This document shows, in pieces, positions 54,716 to 63,572 of a stretch of DNA of 64,000 nt. A model generated the notes under the pieces. It made no database searches. It had not been told where the DNA came from and saw only the letters and a program-made list of their open reading frames with translations. Both the position numbers and the translations under genes were made by a program. This DNA is from Streptomyces cyaneus (GTDB lineage Bacteria; Actinomycetota; Actinomycetes; Streptomycetales; Streptomycetaceae): positions 1 through 64,000 of the forward strand of contig NZ_RQJW01000009.1 of NCBI RefSeq assembly GCF_004028635.1, given 5' to 3'. Each line of letters starts with the position of its first letter. The first letter of the stretch is position 1.

Positions 54716-55849
54716 TTAGAACTTGTTCCTCGGAGTGATGCCCAGCGACATGCCCGACAGGCCCCGCTGCCGTCCCCCCAGCTTCCCGGCGATCGCGCGC
54801 AGCGCGGAGCCCGCCGGGGAGTCCGGGTCCGTCAGGACGACCGGCTTGCCCTCGTCGCCGCCCTCGCGGAGGCGGACGTCGATGGGGATGTTGCCGAGGA
54901 CCGGAACGTTCGTGCCGGTCGTGCGCGTGAGGCCGTCTGCCACGACCTGGCCGCCGCCCGTGCCGAAGACGTCGACCATCTCGTCGCAGTGCGGGCAGGG
55001 CAGGCCGGACATGTTCTCGACCACGCCGACGATCTTCTGGTGGGTCTGTACGGCGATGGAGCCCGCCCGCTCGGCCACTTCCGCGGCCGCCTGCTGCGGG
55101 GTCGTCACGACCAGGATCTCGGCGTTCGGGACCAGCTGGGCCACGGAGATCGCGATGTCGCCGGTGCCGGGCGGGAGGTCGAGGAGCAGGACGTCCAGGT
55201 CGCCCCAGTACACGTCCGCCAGGAACTGCTGCAGCGCCCTGTGCAGCATCGGGCCGCGCCACACCACCGGGGCGTTGCCCGGCGTGAACATGCCGATGGA
55301 GATGACCTTCACGCCGTTCGCGGACGGCGGCATGATCATGTTCTCGACCTGGGTCGGACGCCCGTCCGCGCCCAGCATGCGCGGCACGCTGTGGCCGTAG
55401 ATGTCGGCGTCGACGACGCCCACCTTCAGGCCGTCGGCCGCCATGGCCGCCGCCAGGTTCACGGTCACCGACGACTTGCCGACGCCGCCCTTGCCGGACG
55501 CGACCGCGTACACGCGCGTGAGCGAGCCCGGCTTGGCGAAGGGGACCTCGCGCTCGGCGGTGCCGCCGCGCAGGGCGCTCGCCAGCTCCTTGCGCTGCTC
55601 GTCGCTCATCACGTCGAGCGTGACGTCGACGCGGGTGACGCCCTCGACCCGGGAGACCGCGTCCGTCACCCGCTGCGTGATCGTCTCGCGCATCGGGCAG
55701 CCGGAGACCGTCAGGTACACGGTGACCGCGACCGCTCCGTCCGCGCCGATCTCCACCGACTTGACCATCCCGAGCTCCGTGATGGGTCGGTTGATCTCCG
55801 GGTCGTTCACCGTCGCCAGTACTTCGCGCACCGCGTCTTCCGTAGCCAT
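54716..55849 (-). CDS. mrp: Mrp/NBP35 family iron-sulfur carrier ATPase
   Basis: 377-aa MinD-like ATPase that carries Fe-S clusters to apoproteins. An N-terminal DUF59/MIP18 domain (about residues 4-80, TVSGCPMRETI) is followed by the deviant Walker A SGKGGVGKSS, Walker B-type DIYGHSVPRML and DLPPGTGD, and the CPHC cluster-binding pair (LPCPHCDEMVDVFG). All motifs are intact. Minus strand, next to the DUF1003/MgtE-like pair, as in Rv1229c-Rv1232c by memory. Confidence 0.92.
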   Translation of the reverse strand: MATEDAVREVLATVNDPEINRPITELGMVKSVEIGADGAVAVTVYLTVSGCPMRETITQRVTDAVSRVEGVTRVDVTLDVMSDEQRKELASALRGGTAEREVPFAKPGSLTRVYAVASGKGGVGKSSVTVNLAAAMAADGLKVGVVDADIYGHSVPRMLGADGRPTQVENMIMPPSANGVKVISIGMFTPGNAPVVWRGPMLHRALQQFLADVYWGDLDVLLLDLPPGTGDIAISVAQLVPNAEILVVTTPQQAAAEVAERAGSIAVQTHQKIVGVVENMSGLPCPHCDEMVDVFGTGGGQVVADGLTRTTGTNVPVLGNIPIDVRLREGGDEGKPVVLTDPDSPAGSALRAIAGKLGGRQRGLSGMSLGITPRNKF

Positions 55850-55892
55850 AAGGACGATGGTACGGCGCGGTAGCCACCCCCCGGAAAGCCCG

Positions 55893-56489
55893 TCAGCGGT
55901 CGTCTACGTCACGTCCCGGCGACCGATCTGCCGGGAATACCCCGTGCCCGTGGTGACCGTTGCGCCGCTCCTCCAACTCTTTCGTCAGGTCCTGCAGCTC
56001 CGAGCGCATCCAGTCACGGGTGGCGACCTCCCCGAGCCCGATGCGCAGCGCCGCGATCTCACGGGTCAGGTACTCGGTGTCGGCGATGGACCGCTCGTTC
56101 TGCTTGCGGTCCTGTTCGAGATTGACCCGGTCGCGGTCGTCCTGCCGGTTCTGCGCGAGCAGGATCAGCGGGGCGGCGTACGAGGCCTGCAGGGACAGGA
56201 CCAGGGTCAGGAAGATGAACGGGTACTCGTCCCAGCGCAGGTCGCTCGGTGCGGCGATGTTCCACAGCACCCAGACGATGATCACGACCGTCATCCAGAC
56301 GAGGAACCGCCCGGTGCCGATGAAGCGGGCGATCCGCTCCGACAGCCGTCCGAAGGCCTCCGGGTCCCACTCGGGCAGGATGCGGCGGCGCGGCGGCCGG
56401 GGCTGGTCGAGGCGCGCGCGGGGCGCCCGGGTGGCCGCGGTGGCGCCCGACGCCACGCGCTCGCGCGTTCCCTCCCGCTCAGGAGCCAT
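55893..56489 (-). CDS. DUF1003 membrane protein
   Basis: 198 aa. A basic/Arg-rich N-terminus, then two close membrane helices (MTVVIIVWVLWNIAA; PFIFLTLVLSLQASYAAPLI) and the QNRQDDRDR motif typical of DUF1003, then a cytoplasmic coiled-coil tail. It overlaps the MgtE-like gene by 11 nt. Role unknown; coupling suggests a link to magnesium handling. Confidence 0.88.
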   Translation of the reverse strand: MAPEREGTRERVASGATAATRAPRARLDQPRPPRRRILPEWDPEAFGRLSERIARFIGTGRFLVWMTVVIIVWVLWNIAAPSDLRWDEYPFIFLTLVLSLQASYAAPLILLAQNRQDDRDRVNLEQDRKQNERSIADTEYLTREIAALRIGLGEVATRDWMRSELQDLTKELEERRNGHHGHGVFPADRSPGRDVDDR

Positions 56490-57774
56490 GAGCCGCCACC
56501 CCCTCGCCGGTGTCCTCGTCCAGGTGGAACTCCGTCTCCCGCCAGTCCTCGGGCAGCATGTGGTCCAGCACGTCGTCCACGGTCACCGCGCCCAGCAGCG
56601 ACCCGGACTCGTCGACGACGGGCGCCGCGACCATGTCGTACGTCGCGAAGAACCCGGCGACGATCGGCAGCGAGGCCTCCGGCGCCAGGGCCTCCAGGGC
56701 CTCGTCGACCATCGAGCTGACCAGGGTGTACGGGGGGTCGCGCAGCAGGCGCTGGAAGTGGACCGTGCCGAGGTACTTGCCGGTGGGCGTCTCGTCGGGC
56801 GGGCGGCAGACGTAGACCTGGGCGGCGAGGGCGGGGGACAGGTCGGGGTTGCGGACCCGGGCGAGGGCGTCGGCGACGGTGGCGTCGGGGCGCAGGATGA
56901 TCGGTTCCGTCGTCATCAGACCGCCGGCCGTGTGCTCCTCGTAGGCCATCAGGCGGCGCATGTCGGCCGCGTCGGCGGGCTGCATCAGGCTCAGCAGCCG
57001 CTCCTGGTCGTCCTCCGGGAGCTCACCGAGCAGGTCGGCCGCGTCGTCCGGGTCCATGGCCTCCAGGACGTCCGCGGCGCGCTCCTCCTTCAGCTTGCCG
57101 AGGATCTCGATCTGGTCGTCCTCCGGGAGCTCTTCGAGTACGTCGGCGAGGCGGTCGTCGTCGAGGGCGGCGGCGACCTCGGCGCGGCGCTTGGGGGAGA
57201 GGTGGTGCAGGACGTTGGCGAGGTCGGCGGGGCGCAGCTGCTCGAAGGTGGCGAGGAGGCTCTCGGCGCCCTGTCCCTTCTCCTCCAGGGTGAAGCCGGT
57301 GACGGCGGACCACTCGACGGTCAGCGACTCGCCCCTGGCCCGCCGGAAGGCTCCGCTCTTGCCGCCCTTGCGTACGAACACCTTGTCGATCTCCCAGTCC
57401 CGGCGCGCCGGCAGCTGTCCGACCGACAGATCGAGGACGGTGACCTCCTCGCCGGTCTCGACGAGGGTGACGCGCCGGTCGAGCAGCTCGCCGAAGACGA
57501 GGCGCTCGGTGGGGCGCTGCTCGAAGCGGCGGACGTTGAGCACGCCGGTGGTGAGGACCTGGCCGGACTCGATGCTGGTGACGCGGGTCATGGGCAGGAA
57601 GATGCGGCGCCGGGTGGAGAGTTCGACGACCAGGCCGAGCAGCCGCGGGGGGCGTCGGCCGACGCGCAGCATGACGACCAGATCGCGGACGCGGCCCACC
57701 TGGTCGCCGTTCGGGTCGAACGCGGCGACGCCGGCGAGGTGCGAGACGAAGATCCGGGGGGCGCCGGCTGCCAT
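56479..57774 (-). CDS. MgtE N-domain/CBS protein without transport domain
   Basis: 431 aa: an N-terminal PRC-barrel-like part (FVSHLAGVAAFDPNGDQVG), an MgtE intracellular N-domain of helical repeats (LDDDRLADVLEELPEDDQ; MDPDDAADLLGELPEDDQ) and two CBS domains (about residues 280-410). The five-helix MgtE channel is missing, so this is a soluble Mg-sensing module rather than a transporter. ATG 57774 has AAAGGAG. Translation is coupled to the DUF1003 gene. Regulation of the CorA transporter 2 kb away is possible but unproven. Confidence 0.87.
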   Translation of the reverse strand: MAAGAPRIFVSHLAGVAAFDPNGDQVGRVRDLVVMLRVGRRPPRLLGLVVELSTRRRIFLPMTRVTSIESGQVLTTGVLNVRRFEQRPTERLVFGELLDRRVTLVETGEEVTVLDLSVGQLPARRDWEIDKVFVRKGGKSGAFRRARGESLTVEWSAVTGFTLEEKGQGAESLLATFEQLRPADLANVLHHLSPKRRAEVAAALDDDRLADVLEELPEDDQIEILGKLKEERAADVLEAMDPDDAADLLGELPEDDQERLLSLMQPADAADMRRLMAYEEHTAGGLMTTEPIILRPDATVADALARVRNPDLSPALAAQVYVCRPPDETPTGKYLGTVHFQRLLRDPPYTLVSSMVDEALEALAPEASLPIVAGFFATYDMVAAPVVDESGSLLGAVTVDDVLDHMLPEDWRETEFHLDEDTGEGVAAHGS

Positions 57775-58017
57775 GGCTGCGGCTCCTTTGCGTGCGGGTG
57801 TGCCGTGTTGCTGTCGCTGTTTGGTCGCTCTTTGTTCGCTGTTTCGCTTGCTGTGCCGGTTTTCCGAATTGCCCGCTCGGGTGGGCTTCAGGCTAGCCCG
57901 TCCGGATCCGATACGCCCTGGTGAGCGGTCCGGACGGACTGGCTCCGCCAGGGCCCTGACCGCCCGGTACGCTGCCGTACGCCGCTCGGGCCCCACGACA
58001 GAAAGGCAGCCCCACCT

Positions 58018-58773
58018 GTGACCGCTATTCCCCAGGGTCGTACTCGCCGGGCCGCGCTGGTGAGCGCCGTGTGCGCCCTGGTCGTGTCGGGAACGGCACT
58101 GACGGGATGCAGCGAGGACCCCGACGAGGGCACCAACGGGGTCGGCAAGCTGCCCGCCGCCGAGATCCAGCGCAAGACCCGTGCGGCCGCCGACGCCACC
58201 GACGCGGTGCGCCTCTCCGGGAACGTGGTGACCAGCGGACGTACCTACAAACTCGACATGCGGCTGAAGTCCGACGGCGCCACCGGGTCGGTCACCGTGC
58301 GGGGGGCGATGCTCCAGCTGCTGCGGATCGGTGAGCAGCTGTATCTGAAGGCCGACGCCGGTTTCTGGAGCGACGCGGGCGCGGAGGGCGGCGCCGGCCA
58401 GGCGGATGCCGCGGCCGCGGACAAGCTGAACGGCAAGTTCGTGAAGGTGCCGCAGGGCGATCCCTCGTACAAGAAGTTCAGCGGCTTCACCGACAAGGAC
58501 GTCCTCCTGGAGGGCCTGTTGACCCTCCACGGCGCGCTGGCGACGGACGGCCACCACGAGCAGGGCGGCACCCGCACCATCCGCATCACCGGCGACAAGG
58601 GCGCCGGCGGCACCCTCGACGTCTCCCTGGAGGGCACCCCGTATCCCCTCCGCCTGACCCGGGCCGGCGGCGCGGGCACCCTGACCTTCTCGTCCTGGGG
58701 CAAGGACTTCGCCCTGGAGAAGCCGGCGAAGGACGAGACCGTGGACTACGGCAGGCAGCTGCCGACGTCGTGA
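58018..58773 (+). CDS. Putative lipoprotein (LppX/LprG-like fold possible)
   Basis: 251 aa from GTG 58018. Signal peptide with basic start (GRTRR), lipobox ALTGC (Cys31) and a beta-rich mature part with GNVVTSGRTYKLDMRL and GSVTVRGAMLQLLRIGEQLYLKAD. The strand order is like the LppX/LprAFG lipid-binding lipoproteins; not certain. Convergent with the next minus-strand gene. Confidence 0.78.
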   Translation: MTAIPQGRTRRAALVSAVCALVVSGTALTGCSEDPDEGTNGVGKLPAAEIQRKTRAAADATDAVRLSGNVVTSGRTYKLDMRLKSDGATGSVTVRGAMLQLLRIGEQLYLKADAGFWSDAGAEGGAGQADAAAADKLNGKFVKVPQGDPSYKKFSGFTDKDVLLEGLLTLHGALATDGHHEQGGTRTIRITGDKGAGGTLDVSLEGTPYPLRLTRAGGAGTLTFSSWGKDFALEKPAKDETVDYGRQLPTS

Positions 58774-58792
58774 CCGCCGGTCGGCGCCGCTG

Positions 58793-59317
58793 CTACCGGC
58801 GGCGCCGCTTCTTCTTCTTCTTCTTCAGCAGCAGCCGCGGCAGCCCCGCAGGGATCGGCTGACGTGTCGTCGCCGGGGACGGCAGCGGCGCCTCGGCCAG
58901 GGAGCCGTCCGGCAGCGGGGCGGTGGCTCCCGTCGGCTCCAGGCGCAGCACCCGGCACTCGCGGGCCCAGCGGGACGGCATGGCCTCGCCGTCGGGAGCG
59001 TTGAGCCGCTTGCCCTTCAGCTCGGCAACCGTCGCCTCCCACTGCTCGGAGCCCGAGGCGAGTTCGACGACCGTCGCGGTCCAGGAGACCAGCCGGCCGC
59101 CCTTGTCCTTGCTGCGCACGGTGACCTCGGCGGAGCCGCCGTCGGCCAGCCCCGGCAGCGGCTGCTCGCCCGGCCCGTCGCCCACGACACACGCCGCACC
59201 CTCGTGCCACACGTGCCACAGCGCCCGGGCGGGGACACCGGGCCCCTTGACCCAGATGAGGCCGGACTTCTTCGTGGCCTCCTCGACGAGGGCCTGGTCG
59301 AGCAGCTCGCTTGTCAT
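58793..59317 (-). CDS. Hypothetical protein with polybasic C-terminus
   Basis: 174 aa starting MTSELLDQALVEEATKKSGLIWV, with a pyridoxamine-oxidase-like beta pattern (ALWHVWHEGAACVVGDGPGEQ, VTVRSKDKGGRLVSWTATVV) but no readable cofactor residues. The last twelve codons encode LLKKKKKKRRRR. That tail may bind nucleic acid or be a low-complexity artefact of the GC-rich end. Function unknown. Confidence 0.75.
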   Translation of the reverse strand: MTSELLDQALVEEATKKSGLIWVKGPGVPARALWHVWHEGAACVVGDGPGEQPLPGLADGGSAEVTVRSKDKGGRLVSWTATVVELASGSEQWEATVAELKGKRLNAPDGEAMPSRWARECRVLRLEPTGATAPLPDGSLAEAPLPSPATTRQPIPAGLPRLLLKKKKKKRRRR

Positions 59318-59349
59318 GGCCCAAGACTATCCAGCGGTCGCCGGCCGGG

Positions 59350-60465
59350 TCAGAGCCATCCGTTCCGCTTCAGCGTGCGGTGGATGCCGAGGCAGATGGC
59401 CACCGTGATGCTCATGATCACCGGGTAGCCGTACTTCCAGTGCAGCTCGGGCATGTGCTTGAAGTTCATCCCGTACACACCGCACACCATCGTCGGTACG
59501 GCGATGATCGCGGCCCAGGACGTGATCTTCCGCATGTCCTCGTTCTGCGCCACGGACGCCTGCGCGAGGTTGGCCTGGAGGATCGAGTTGAGCAGCTCGT
59601 CGAAGCCGATGACCTGCTCCTGCACGCGGGCGAGGTGGTCGGCGACGTCCCGGAAGTACTTCTGGATGTCCGGGTCGATCAGCCGCATCGGCCGCTCGCT
59701 CAGCAGCTGCATGGGACGCAGCAGCGGCGACACGGCGCGCTTGAACTCCAGCACCTCACGCTTGAGTTGGTAGATCCGGCCCGCGTCCGTGCCGCGCGGC
59801 GACCCCTTGCGCCCCGGCGAGAACACCTCCGTCTCCACCTCGTCGATGTCGTCCTGCACCGCGTCGGCGACGGCGACATACCCGTCGACGACATGGTCGG
59901 CGATCGCGTGCAGCACGGCCGACGGGCCCTTGGCGAGCAGCTCGGGGTCGTCCTGCAGCCGGTGCCGCAGCGCCCGCAGCGAGCCCTGGCCGCCGTGCCG
60001 GACGGTGATGAAGAAGTCCCGCCCGGTGAAGCACATGACCTCGCCGGTCTCGACGATCTCGCTGTTGGCGGTGAGTTCGTCGTGCTCGACGTAGTGGATG
60101 GTCTTGAAGACGGTGAACAGGGAGTCGTCGTACCGCTCCAGCTTGGGCCGCTGGTGGGCCTGCACCGCGTCTTCCACGGCCAGCGGGTGCAGCCCGAACT
60201 CGCTGGCGATTCCGGAGAATTCGGCCTCAGTCGGCTCGTGCAGTCCGATCCACACGAAGCCGCCGTCACGCCGCACCTGACGCATCGCCTCGTGCGGGGT
60301 CAGGGGCTTCGCGCTCTCGACGCGAGCGCCGTTCCGGTAGACGGCGCAGTCGACGACGGCGGAGGGCGTCGCAGGGTCGCGGGTGGTGTCGTACGCGCCG
60401 GTGTCCTTGCGCAGTGAGATGCGGGACGGGCGGACCACGGCACGCAGGTCGCGGATCATCGACAT
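59350..60465 (-). CDS. corA: CorA-family magnesium/divalent cation transporter
   Basis: 371-aa cation channel. A large cytoplasmic domain precedes two C-terminal membrane helices with the GMN signature in VYGMNFKHMPELHW, the CorA selectivity motif. ATG 60465 has AAGGAG 7 nt upstream; the frame is open further upstream. The long upstream gap may hold a leader. With the MgtE-like and DUF1003 genes it suggests a magnesium cluster. Confidence 0.92.
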   Translation of the reverse strand: MSMIRDLRAVVRPSRISLRKDTGAYDTTRDPATPSAVVDCAVYRNGARVESAKPLTPHEAMRQVRRDGGFVWIGLHEPTEAEFSGIASEFGLHPLAVEDAVQAHQRPKLERYDDSLFTVFKTIHYVEHDELTANSEIVETGEVMCFTGRDFFITVRHGGQGSLRALRHRLQDDPELLAKGPSAVLHAIADHVVDGYVAVADAVQDDIDEVETEVFSPGRKGSPRGTDAGRIYQLKREVLEFKRAVSPLLRPMQLLSERPMRLIDPDIQKYFRDVADHLARVQEQVIGFDELLNSILQANLAQASVAQNEDMRKITSWAAIIAVPTMVCGVYGMNFKHMPELHWKYGYPVIMSITVAICLGIHRTLKRNGWL

Positions 60466-60972
60466 GGGCAGGCTCCTTCGCAACGGGCAACGAAGCGTGG
60501 AGGGCCGCCGGACGGGTGGAACTGCCCGGAATGGGGACGTCCTGACCTCAGGATGTTTGGCACGTCCACAAAGCGGGGAGCACCGCACCGTCGCGGTGGC
60601 GGGCTTCGTTGCTGATTCAGATCAGACAGATCAGGCAAAGCGAAACGAAGTGCTCTTCCGTGTGAAGACGCGAGCGTGAAAGGCGGCGGTCAGCCAGAGC
60701 CGGAACAGCCGAATCAGCTACATCAGTGGCGGGAAGAGCGAGTGGTACTGCACGGTCGACTTCGATCCATGACAGCCCCACCTCCTCCGGCCGGTCCCTC
60801 GTGAGGGACGATCCACACCCCGTTCGGGGTTCCCCGTAGGGGAGTCTTTATCGGTGTCGGGACTCGATCGCGACGCCTCTGCATGCTGTCCCGAACACCG
60901 GGCAAGAGTATCAGCCGACTGAAGTGTCAAGGCGCTGCTTTGCCCGGTACTGACGAGTTCTATGCTCGCCGC
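60466..60972. promoter_or_regulatory. Divergent corA / SUFU-like gap with hairpin cluster
   Basis: A 507-bp gap without a convincing gene. Three small hairpins stand in a row: GTCCCTC-GT-GAGGGAC (60794-60809), ACCCCG-TT-CGGGGT (60817-60830) and CCCC-GTA-GGGG (60832-60842). A TCCTGA-CC-TCAGGA palindrome lies at 60540-60553. I could not match it to a known M-box or other riboswitch. The right end has a promoter-like TATGCT at 60961. Confidence 0.45.
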
Positions 60973-61557
60973 ATGGCTGATGTTCTTCCTCTGGTCGAGG
61001 CCCGGTTGCGCACCGCGCTGGGCGAACCGGACGCGCGCGCGGCGGTCACCTTCCTCGGTACGGACCGCATCGAGGTGCTCCGTTTCCAGGAGGGCGACAT
61101 CGTCCGCTACGCCACGCTCGGCATGTCCGCGCAGCCCATGAGCGACCCCACCGCGGTGCTCGCCGACCCGGTCAAGGGGCCGCGCGCCGAGCTGGTCCTC
61201 TCCATCCGTTCCGGCGTCGCGGACACCGACAAGGTGCTCCGCCCGCTCGCCGTACTCGCCGCGTCCCCGCAGGTGGAAGGCGTGATCGTGGCCCCGGGTG
61301 CCTCACTGGACGTGGGCGAACCGCTGTGGCCCGGCGCCCCGTTCACCTCGGTCCTGGTCGCCGAGCCGGGCGGCCTGGTCGAGGACCTGGAACTCGACGA
61401 GCCGGCCGGCCCCGTGCACTTCCTGCCCTTGCTCCCCATGACCCCGAACGAGGCCGCCTGGAAGCGCGTGCACGGCGCCCAGGCCCTTCAGGAGCGCTGG
61501 CTGACGAACGGGACGGACCTCCGGGATCCAGCTCGCACGTCCGTTCCGCTTGACTGA
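60973..61557 (+). CDS. SUFU-like domain protein, probable leaderless start
   Basis: 194 aa, MADVLPLVEARLRTALGEPD to the end RTSVPLD. The core (FQEGDIVRYATLGMSAQPM, then RAELVLSIRSGVAD and HFLPLLPMTPNEA) fits the suppressor-of-fused (SUFU) fold found in many bacteria, function unclear. No ribosome site is seen; a -10-like TATGCT (60961-60966) ends 6 nt before ATG 60973, so the mRNA may begin at the start codon. Confidence 0.8.
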   Translation: MADVLPLVEARLRTALGEPDARAAVTFLGTDRIEVLRFQEGDIVRYATLGMSAQPMSDPTAVLADPVKGPRAELVLSIRSGVADTDKVLRPLAVLAASPQVEGVIVAPGASLDVGEPLWPGAPFTSVLVAEPGGLVEDLELDEPAGPVHFLPLLPMTPNEAAWKRVHGAQALQERWLTNGTDLRDPARTSVPLD

Positions 61558-61598
61558 CGATCGCGTGAGCAACCTCACCAACCGGTGGCCGAAAACCA

Positions 61599-62807
61599 TC
61601 AGTTGGCGAACACCGCGACGCTGTCCTCGGTCGCGTGCCGCGTCTCCGACTCCTGCGCGTCACGGGTGAGCGCCTTCCGCCGTACGACGACCACGAGCGC
61701 GCCGGCCACGGCGGTGACCGCCGCCACCACGAACGGGATGTGGGTGCTGCCGGTCCACTCCTCGATCCTCGGCGCGAAGAACGGCGCGGCCGCCGCCGCG
61801 AACCACCGCACGAAGTTGTAGCCCGCGCTCGCCACGGGGCGAGGTGCGTCGGAGACACCGAGGGCCAGCTCCGTGTAGACGGTGTTGTTCACGCCGATGA
61901 ACGCGCCGGACAGGATCGTGCAGACGACGGCGGTGGTGTGGTCGCCGTAGCCGAGGACCAGCACGTCCACGGCGAGCAGCACCAGCGAGCCGCCGAGCAC
62001 CTTCAGCGAACCGAACCGCTCCTGCATGCGCGGCGCCACGACCACCGAGAACACGGCGAGCAGCACACCCCAGGCGAAGAACACCGCACCCGACCGGTAC
62101 GGGCTCATGTCCAGCACGAACGGCGTGAAGGCCAGCACCGTGAAGAACGTGTAGTTGTAGAAGAACGCCGAGACTGCCGTGGATGCCAGGCCGCCGTGTC
62201 CGAGTGCCTTGAGCGGGTCCAGGAGTGAGGTCTTGCGGGCCGGCGTCGGCTGTTCCTTCAGGAACACCGAGATGCACAGGAAGCCGACCGCCATCAGGAA
62301 GGCCGTACCGAAGAACGGGTAGCGCCAGCTGGCGTCGCCGAGCAGCGCGCCCAGCAGCGGCCCGCACGCCATGCCGAGGCCGAGGGCGGACTCGTACAGC
62401 AGGATCGCCGCGGCGCTGCCGCAGGCTGCCGCGCCGACGATGACGGCGAGGGCCGTGGAGACGAAGAGCGCGTTGCCGAGCCCCCAGCCCGCCCGGAACC
62501 CGACCAGTTCACCGACCGATCCGGAGGTGCCCGCGAGCCCGGCGAAGACGACCACGAACGCGAGGCCGAGCAGCAGGGTCTTGCGGCCGCCGATCCGGCT
62601 GGAGACGAAGCCGGTGACCAGCATCGCCACGGCGGTGATGAGGAAGTACGAGGTGAAGAGCAGGGAGACCTGTCCGGCCGTGGCGTTCAGGCCGCTCGCG
62701 ATGGACGGCAGGATCGGGTCGACGAGTCCGATGCCCATGAAGGCGACGACGGACGCGCCGGCCGTCGCCCACACGGCCTTCGGCTGCCGCAGAGAAGTAG
62801 ATGGCAT
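61599..62807 (-). CDS. MFS exporter
   Basis: 402-aa major facilitator with 12 probable helices (about 400 aa, standard length). The signature after helix 2 is SSRIGGRKTLLLG, with DPILPSIASGLNAT at the first loop. The pattern is that of drug or siderophore exporters. ATG 62807 is chosen because a promoter (TTGCGT, 18 nt, TAATAT) ends 6 nt before it; GTG 62813 is the alternative. No ribosome site is visible. Substrate unknown; the operator hints at metal control. Confidence 0.87.
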   Translation of the reverse strand: MPSTSLRQPKAVWATAGASVVAFMGIGLVDPILPSIASGLNATAGQVSLLFTSYFLITAVAMLVTGFVSSRIGGRKTLLLGLAFVVVFAGLAGTSGSVGELVGFRAGWGLGNALFVSTALAVIVGAAACGSAAAILLYESALGLGMACGPLLGALLGDASWRYPFFGTAFLMAVGFLCISVFLKEQPTPARKTSLLDPLKALGHGGLASTAVSAFFYNYTFFTVLAFTPFVLDMSPYRSGAVFFAWGVLLAVFSVVVAPRMQERFGSLKVLGGSLVLLAVDVLVLGYGDHTTAVVCTILSGAFIGVNNTVYTELALGVSDAPRPVASAGYNFVRWFAAAAAPFFAPRIEEWTGSTHIPFVVAAVTAVAGALVVVVRRKALTRDAQESETRHATEDSVAVFAN

Positions 62808-62813
62808 ATACAC

Positions 62814-62843
62814 ATATTAACTTAGGCACGCTAAGGAACGCAA
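62814..62843 (-). promoter_or_regulatory. Promoter of the MFS gene with an iron-box-like palindrome
   Basis: On the minus strand: -35 TTGCGT (62843-62838), 18-nt spacer, -10 TAATAT (62819-62814). The spacer holds CTTAG-N5-CTAAG (62821-62835), a perfect inverted repeat in the place where a repressor would block RNA polymerase. It resembles half-sites of the DtxR/IdeR (DmdR) iron box but is not a full consensus. Confidence 0.6.
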
Positions 62844-62930
62844 AGGAATCAGCTCCCTCGGTGAGCGGGTTCCGCCCGGACGGGTGATCGTCCTTGACGT
62901 GACGCAGAAGGGGTAGGACCGTGGGGCCCT

Positions 62931-63572
62931 ATGAGGGGCGAACCCAGTTGCCCGAAGTGTGGTGGCCGGGTCAGGGCTCCCGGCCTCTTCGCCGACACCT
63001 GGCAGTGCGATGTGCACGGCACCGTGCATCCGGTGCAGCCCGTGATCCCGCCGAGCGTCGAGGCCCTCGGCGTTGTCATGCATCGCACGCAGGTGCCCGT
63101 CTGGATGCCGTGGCCGCTGCCGATCGGCTGGCTGTTCACGGGCGTCGCCAGCGCGGGCGACGACCGCAGCGGCGGCCGTGCGAGCGCCGTGGCCTGCTCC
63201 GGCCCGGGGCCGCTCGGCGGCATGGGCGAGCTGATCCTGGTCGCCGAGGAGCTCGGTGTCGGCCTCGGCGCGCGCTATGCGGGCATCGACGGCCCGGACC
63301 CGGGGCCGTACATGAACGTCGAGAAGCCACCCCAGGCCAAGGTCCTCGCCGCCGGCCGCCCGACCCCGCTGTGGCACGTCTACCGCACCCCCGACGACCG
63401 TGCCGTCTTCGCGGGCGAGGCGCTCGGTATGTGGCTGTGGGCGGTCATGTGGCCCGAGCAGTCGGGGTTGTTGATGTACGACGAGCTGGTGCTGACGGAC
63501 CTGCGGGATGCGGGGGCGGAGCTGGAGTTGGTGCCCTGTGGGGCCTTGTCGCCACGCTTGCTCGAGCCGTAG
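62931..63572 (+). CDS. DUF6758-like zinc-ribbon protein
   Basis: 213 aa starting MRGEPSCPKCGGRVRAPG, with CPKCGG and a second Cys/His pair (WQCDVHGTVH) forming a probable zinc ribbon. The body has MHRTQVPVWMPWPLPIGWLF and GPGPLGGMGELILVAEELGVGL. From memory this is a Streptomyces family (DUF6758); function unknown. The last codons LEP and stop lie in the 23-bp tandem repeat. Confidence 0.82.
   Translation: MRGEPSCPKCGGRVRAPGLFADTWQCDVHGTVHPVQPVIPPSVEALGVVMHRTQVPVWMPWPLPIGWLFTGVASAGDDRSGGRASAVACSGPGPLGGMGELILVAEELGVGLGARYAGIDGPDPGPYMNVEKPPQAKVLAAGRPTPLWHVYRTPDDRAVFAGEALGMWLWAVMWPEQSGLLMYDELVLTDLRDAGAELELVPCGALSPRLLEP

Noticed and set aside
60794-60842. tRNA or M-box riboswitch
   Set aside because: The hairpins are short, there is no cloverleaf or T-loop, and the M-box core is not present.
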